NCBI GenBank assembly: GCA_027490755.1
Contig: JAIXXL010000047.1
Coordinates: 62,001 to 126,000, forward strand
Length of the DNA stretch: 64,000 nucleotides
From: Betaproteobacteria bacterium
GTDB lineage: Bacteria > Pseudomonadota > Gammaproteobacteria > Burkholderiales > UBA3065
Reading direction: 5' to 3'
The notes beneath the pieces were generated by a model, which saw only the letters and a program-made list of their open reading frames with translations, was not told the DNA's origin and made no database searches. Both the position numbers and the translations under genes were made by a program. Shown one piece after another: positions 62,126-64,000 of this stretch; positions within the stretch are counted from its first letter, which is position 1, and each line of letters begins with the position of its first letter.

Positions 62126-63816
62126 GGTGACACCTCTCCCGGGTTACTGGTCTGGTTCTGCAGCGGCCGGATGCTGGCATCCAGCAACACGCCGCCCATC
62201 TCGTCGATCAAACCGCGCACGAACGGGTCGCTGCGGATCGCTTCCACTGCTTGTGCCTGCTGCGCCGCACGCGCTGACTCGCGGCGGGCGATCGGCGTCT
62301 CGGCGACGCCGCCGGTATCCAGCTCAACCACGGCGATCTCGATACGGACGCTGCGACCCAACGCGGCGCCCACTGCCTCGGCCAACTTGTCGCGGACGGC
62401 CGCGTCGAACATGCGCCTGAACGCGGCGCCAAGTTCAAGCTTGATGCAGCCGGGGTCGTGAGACGCCACCACGCAGCGATCGGCGAGCATGCGCGTCTTG
62501 CCGCCGAGACCCATCCGCTCGACCAAGGCCGGCCAGTTTCCATCAAATGTAGCCGCATCTGTCGGTCGCGCGCTCGGTTCCACCACAGCAGCGGCCTCCA
62601 TGTGGGGCGGCTGTGCTGGCGCCGCTGTCGCGGATACCGCGCGAGCGATAGCCGGTGTCGCCGCTGCAGCGGGCTGCGCGACAGCGATGGCCGCGGCTGA
62701 TGCGCGATCGGCGGTCGCCACTTTCAGGGGCTCGGCGCCAGGCCCGGCCAGCGCGATCATGCGCAACACCGCCATGACAAAACCGGACTCGGCATCCGGG
62801 GCCCAGTCCAGTTCTGAGCGGGCGTGTACCGCAATCTGATAGAGCACTTGGAGATCGGTCGAAGACAGGCGCGAGGCTAGCTCGATGAGCCCTTCCTGCG
62901 TGTCCGGTGCAGCCACCGGCAGGGCCTTGTACAAAGCTGCCTGACGGATCAGCCGCGCCAGCTCTTGCAGCGCACCGTCAAGCGCGACGCCCCTGCCGTT
63001 GAGTGCATCAGCCGCCGCCAGCGCGGCAGCAGCATCGTTGCGGCTCACCGCCTGCAGGATGGCGATCAGCGCATCGAGATCGGCCACGCCCAGCATCTCG
63101 GCAACCGCGCCAGCCGCCACCCGGCCGCCACCGAAGGCGATCGCCTGATCGAGCAGGGACAGGGCATCGCGCAGGCTGCCCTGCGCCGCTCGCGACAACA
63201 GTTCGAGCGCTGCGGGTTCGGCCTCGACGCCCTCCTCGGCCAGGATGTGCGTCATGCGTGCCGCGATCACCGCTGGCGCGATCGGTTTGAGGCCGAACTG
63301 CATGCAACGGCTCAAAACCGTCACGGGGATCTTCTGCGGGTCAGTGGTAGCCAGCACGAATTTCACATGGTCCGGCGGCTCCTCAAGTGTCTTGAGCATG
63401 GCGTTGAACGCGGAACCGGATAGCTGGTGTACCTCGTCGATCACATACACCTTGTAGCGCCCCACCGTCGGCGCATAGGTGGCGTTCTCCAACAGCTCCC
63501 GCATGCGGTCGACCTGCGTGTTCGAGGCCGCATCCAGTTCGATGAGGTCGACGAAGCGCCCCTCCTCGATGCCGCGGCACGCCGCACAGACGCCACAGGG
63601 GTCGGGCGTGACACCGGTCTCGCAGTTCAGTGCGCGCGCGAGGACCCGCGCCAGCGTGGTCTTGCCAACACCCCGGGTTCCCGTGAACAAGTAGGCGTGG
63701 TGCAGCCGCCCGCTCGACAGCGCATGCCGCAAGGCCTGAAGAACGTGCGTCTGGCCGACCACGTCTGCAAAGGAATTCGGTCGCCACTTGCGGGCGAGGA
63801 CGCGGTGCGCTTGCAT
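62122..63816 (-). CDS. dnaX: DNA polymerase III subunits gamma and tau
   Basis: The product is 564 aa from ATG 63816. [22 protein letters not shown] is the standard start. Walker A is [20 protein letters not shown], the zinc motif is CGVCAAC, Walker B is [11 protein letters not shown], and sensor 1 follows in [17 protein letters not shown]. An Ala-rich linker and a C-terminal tau region follow. It builds the clamp loader. No obvious programmed frameshift slippery run of A was noted. Confidence 0.96.
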   Translation of the reverse strand: MQAHRVLARKWRPNSFADVVGQTHVLQALRHALSSGRLHHAYLFTGTRGVGKTTLARVLARALNCETGVTPDPCGVCAACRGIEEGRFVDLIELDAASNTQVDRMRELLENATYAPTVGRYKVYVIDEVHQLSGSAFNAMLKTLEEPPDHVKFVLATTDPQKIPVTVLSRCMQFGLKPIAPAVIAARMTHILAEEGVEAEPAALELLSRAAQGSLRDALSLLDQAIAFGGGRVAAGAVAEMLGVADLDALIAILQAVSRNDAAAALAAADALNGRGVALDGALQELARLIRQAALYKALPVAAPDTQEGLIELASRLSSTDLQVLYQIAVHARSELDWAPDAESGFVMAVLRMIALAGPGAEPLKVATADRASAAAIAVAQPAAAATPAIARAVSATAAPAQPPHMEAAAVVEPSARPTDAATFDGNWPALVERMGLGGKTRMLADRCVVASHDPGCIKLELGAAFRRMFDAAVRDKLAEAVGAALGRSVRIEIAVVELDTGGVAETPIARRESARAAQQAQAVEAIRSDPFVRGLIDEMGGVLLDASIRPLQNQTSNPGEVSP

Positions 63817-63894
63817 GCCCCGATTATGCACCCACGGCCGCAGCCGGACGACGCCAAGCCAGCCGCCCTGGCAGGATCGATACAAAAGCAAGAA

Positions 63895-63912
63895 GGGGCG
63901 CCGCAGCGCCCC
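63895..63912 (-). terminator. Terminator after the porin gene
   Basis: GGGGCGC and GCGCCCC pair around a 4-nt loop, and on the minus strand TTCTTGCTTTT follows. Confidence 0.75.
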
Positions 63913-63934
63913 CCGACGTCAAGACCCGGTGGGT

Positions 63935-64000
63935 CTCAGAAGCCGTACTTCAGTCGGACCTGGTGGAAGTTGACACCACCGTTGTTCTCGGAGATGCCGG
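63935..64000 (-). CDS. C-terminal end of an outer-membrane beta-barrel protein (porin), partial
   Basis: Only 21 codons are visible, reading GISENNGGVNFHQVRLKYGF before TGA. The last strand alternates polar and hydrophobic residues and ends in Phe, the BAM recognition signature of porins. The rest lies outside the window. Confidence 0.65.

Overview
The window looks like chromosomal DNA of a GC-rich betaproteobacterium, most plausibly Rhodocyclales or Burkholderiales. I infer this from gene order, namely ratA-rnfH beside smpB, a D,D-carboxypeptidase gene followed by dat-ybeD-lipB-lipA, and yggS-proC-yggT. The HrcA-type CIRCE element before groESL, the fdsGBACD formate dehydrogenase and a HiPIP with a PufC-type cytochrome fit the same group. 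The species cannot be named from sequence alone. Genes are very tightly packed: most operons use ATGA or GTGA overlaps, and many convergent pairs overlap or lie a few bases apart.

Region by region. 1-4157 (minus): a partial Pat-like acyl-CoA synthetase/acetyltransferase, yicC, rnfH, ratA. 4199-7770: smpB, then mtnA coupled to a class II aldolase (a probable DHAP shunt for methylthioadenosine salvage), then a membrane fatty-acid desaturase behind a palindrome-bearing promoter. 7807-17348: an FdsR-like regulator, the NAD-dependent molybdenum formate dehydrogenase operon fdsGBACD, and a convergent modABC molybdate transporter that would supply its metal. 17584-19636: an aldehyde dehydrogenase with a near-consensus sigma-54 promoter, two near-identical hairpins, and DUF779. 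19653-25770: DUF4399, a small MscS channel, an Asp/Asn hydroxylase, then a D,D-carboxypeptidase homologue with two broken catalytic motifs, dat, ybeD, lipB, lipA. 25839-34773: a PAS-PAS-GAF-GGDEF diguanylate cyclase, mfd, a thioesterase, a secreted nuclease, a small winged-helix protein and a glycosyltransferase. 34933-36700: a small accessory patch with an exported repeat protein, a promoter-terminator unit that looks like a structured RNA, a gene split by an in-frame amber codon, a coding remnant and a hypothetical gene. 37235-43767: Hsp20, NadE, a GNAT protein, FNR, and groESL under CIRCE. 43816-53621: an RTX protein, a YVTN propeller, PilT, yggS-proC-yggT, a GAF-PAS adenylate cyclase coupled to a coiled-coil partner made of exact 36-residue repeats, and an old yellow enzyme.

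The most interesting region is 53632-59908. It encodes a PufC-type tetraheme cytochrome, HiPIP, a DUF1566 protein, a single-heme SoxA/TsdA-like cytochrome and a Tat-exported metallophosphoesterase, all on the minus strand. These diverge from soxYZ across an intergenic region with several copies of a TTGTCCAT operator. tatABC follows directly. The set contains a sulfur carrier (SoxYZ), a cytochrome with a candidate Cys heme ligand, a phosphoesterase-fold hydrolase, and periplasmic electron carriers. I propose it is a compact, non-canonical sulfur-oxidation module that lacks recognisable SoxB, SoxX and SoxCD in this window. This is inference, not proof.

The window ends with an initiator tRNA, a 40-residue membrane-peptide ORF, an orphan ParA, recR-ybaB-dnaX, and the last codons of an outer-membrane porin.
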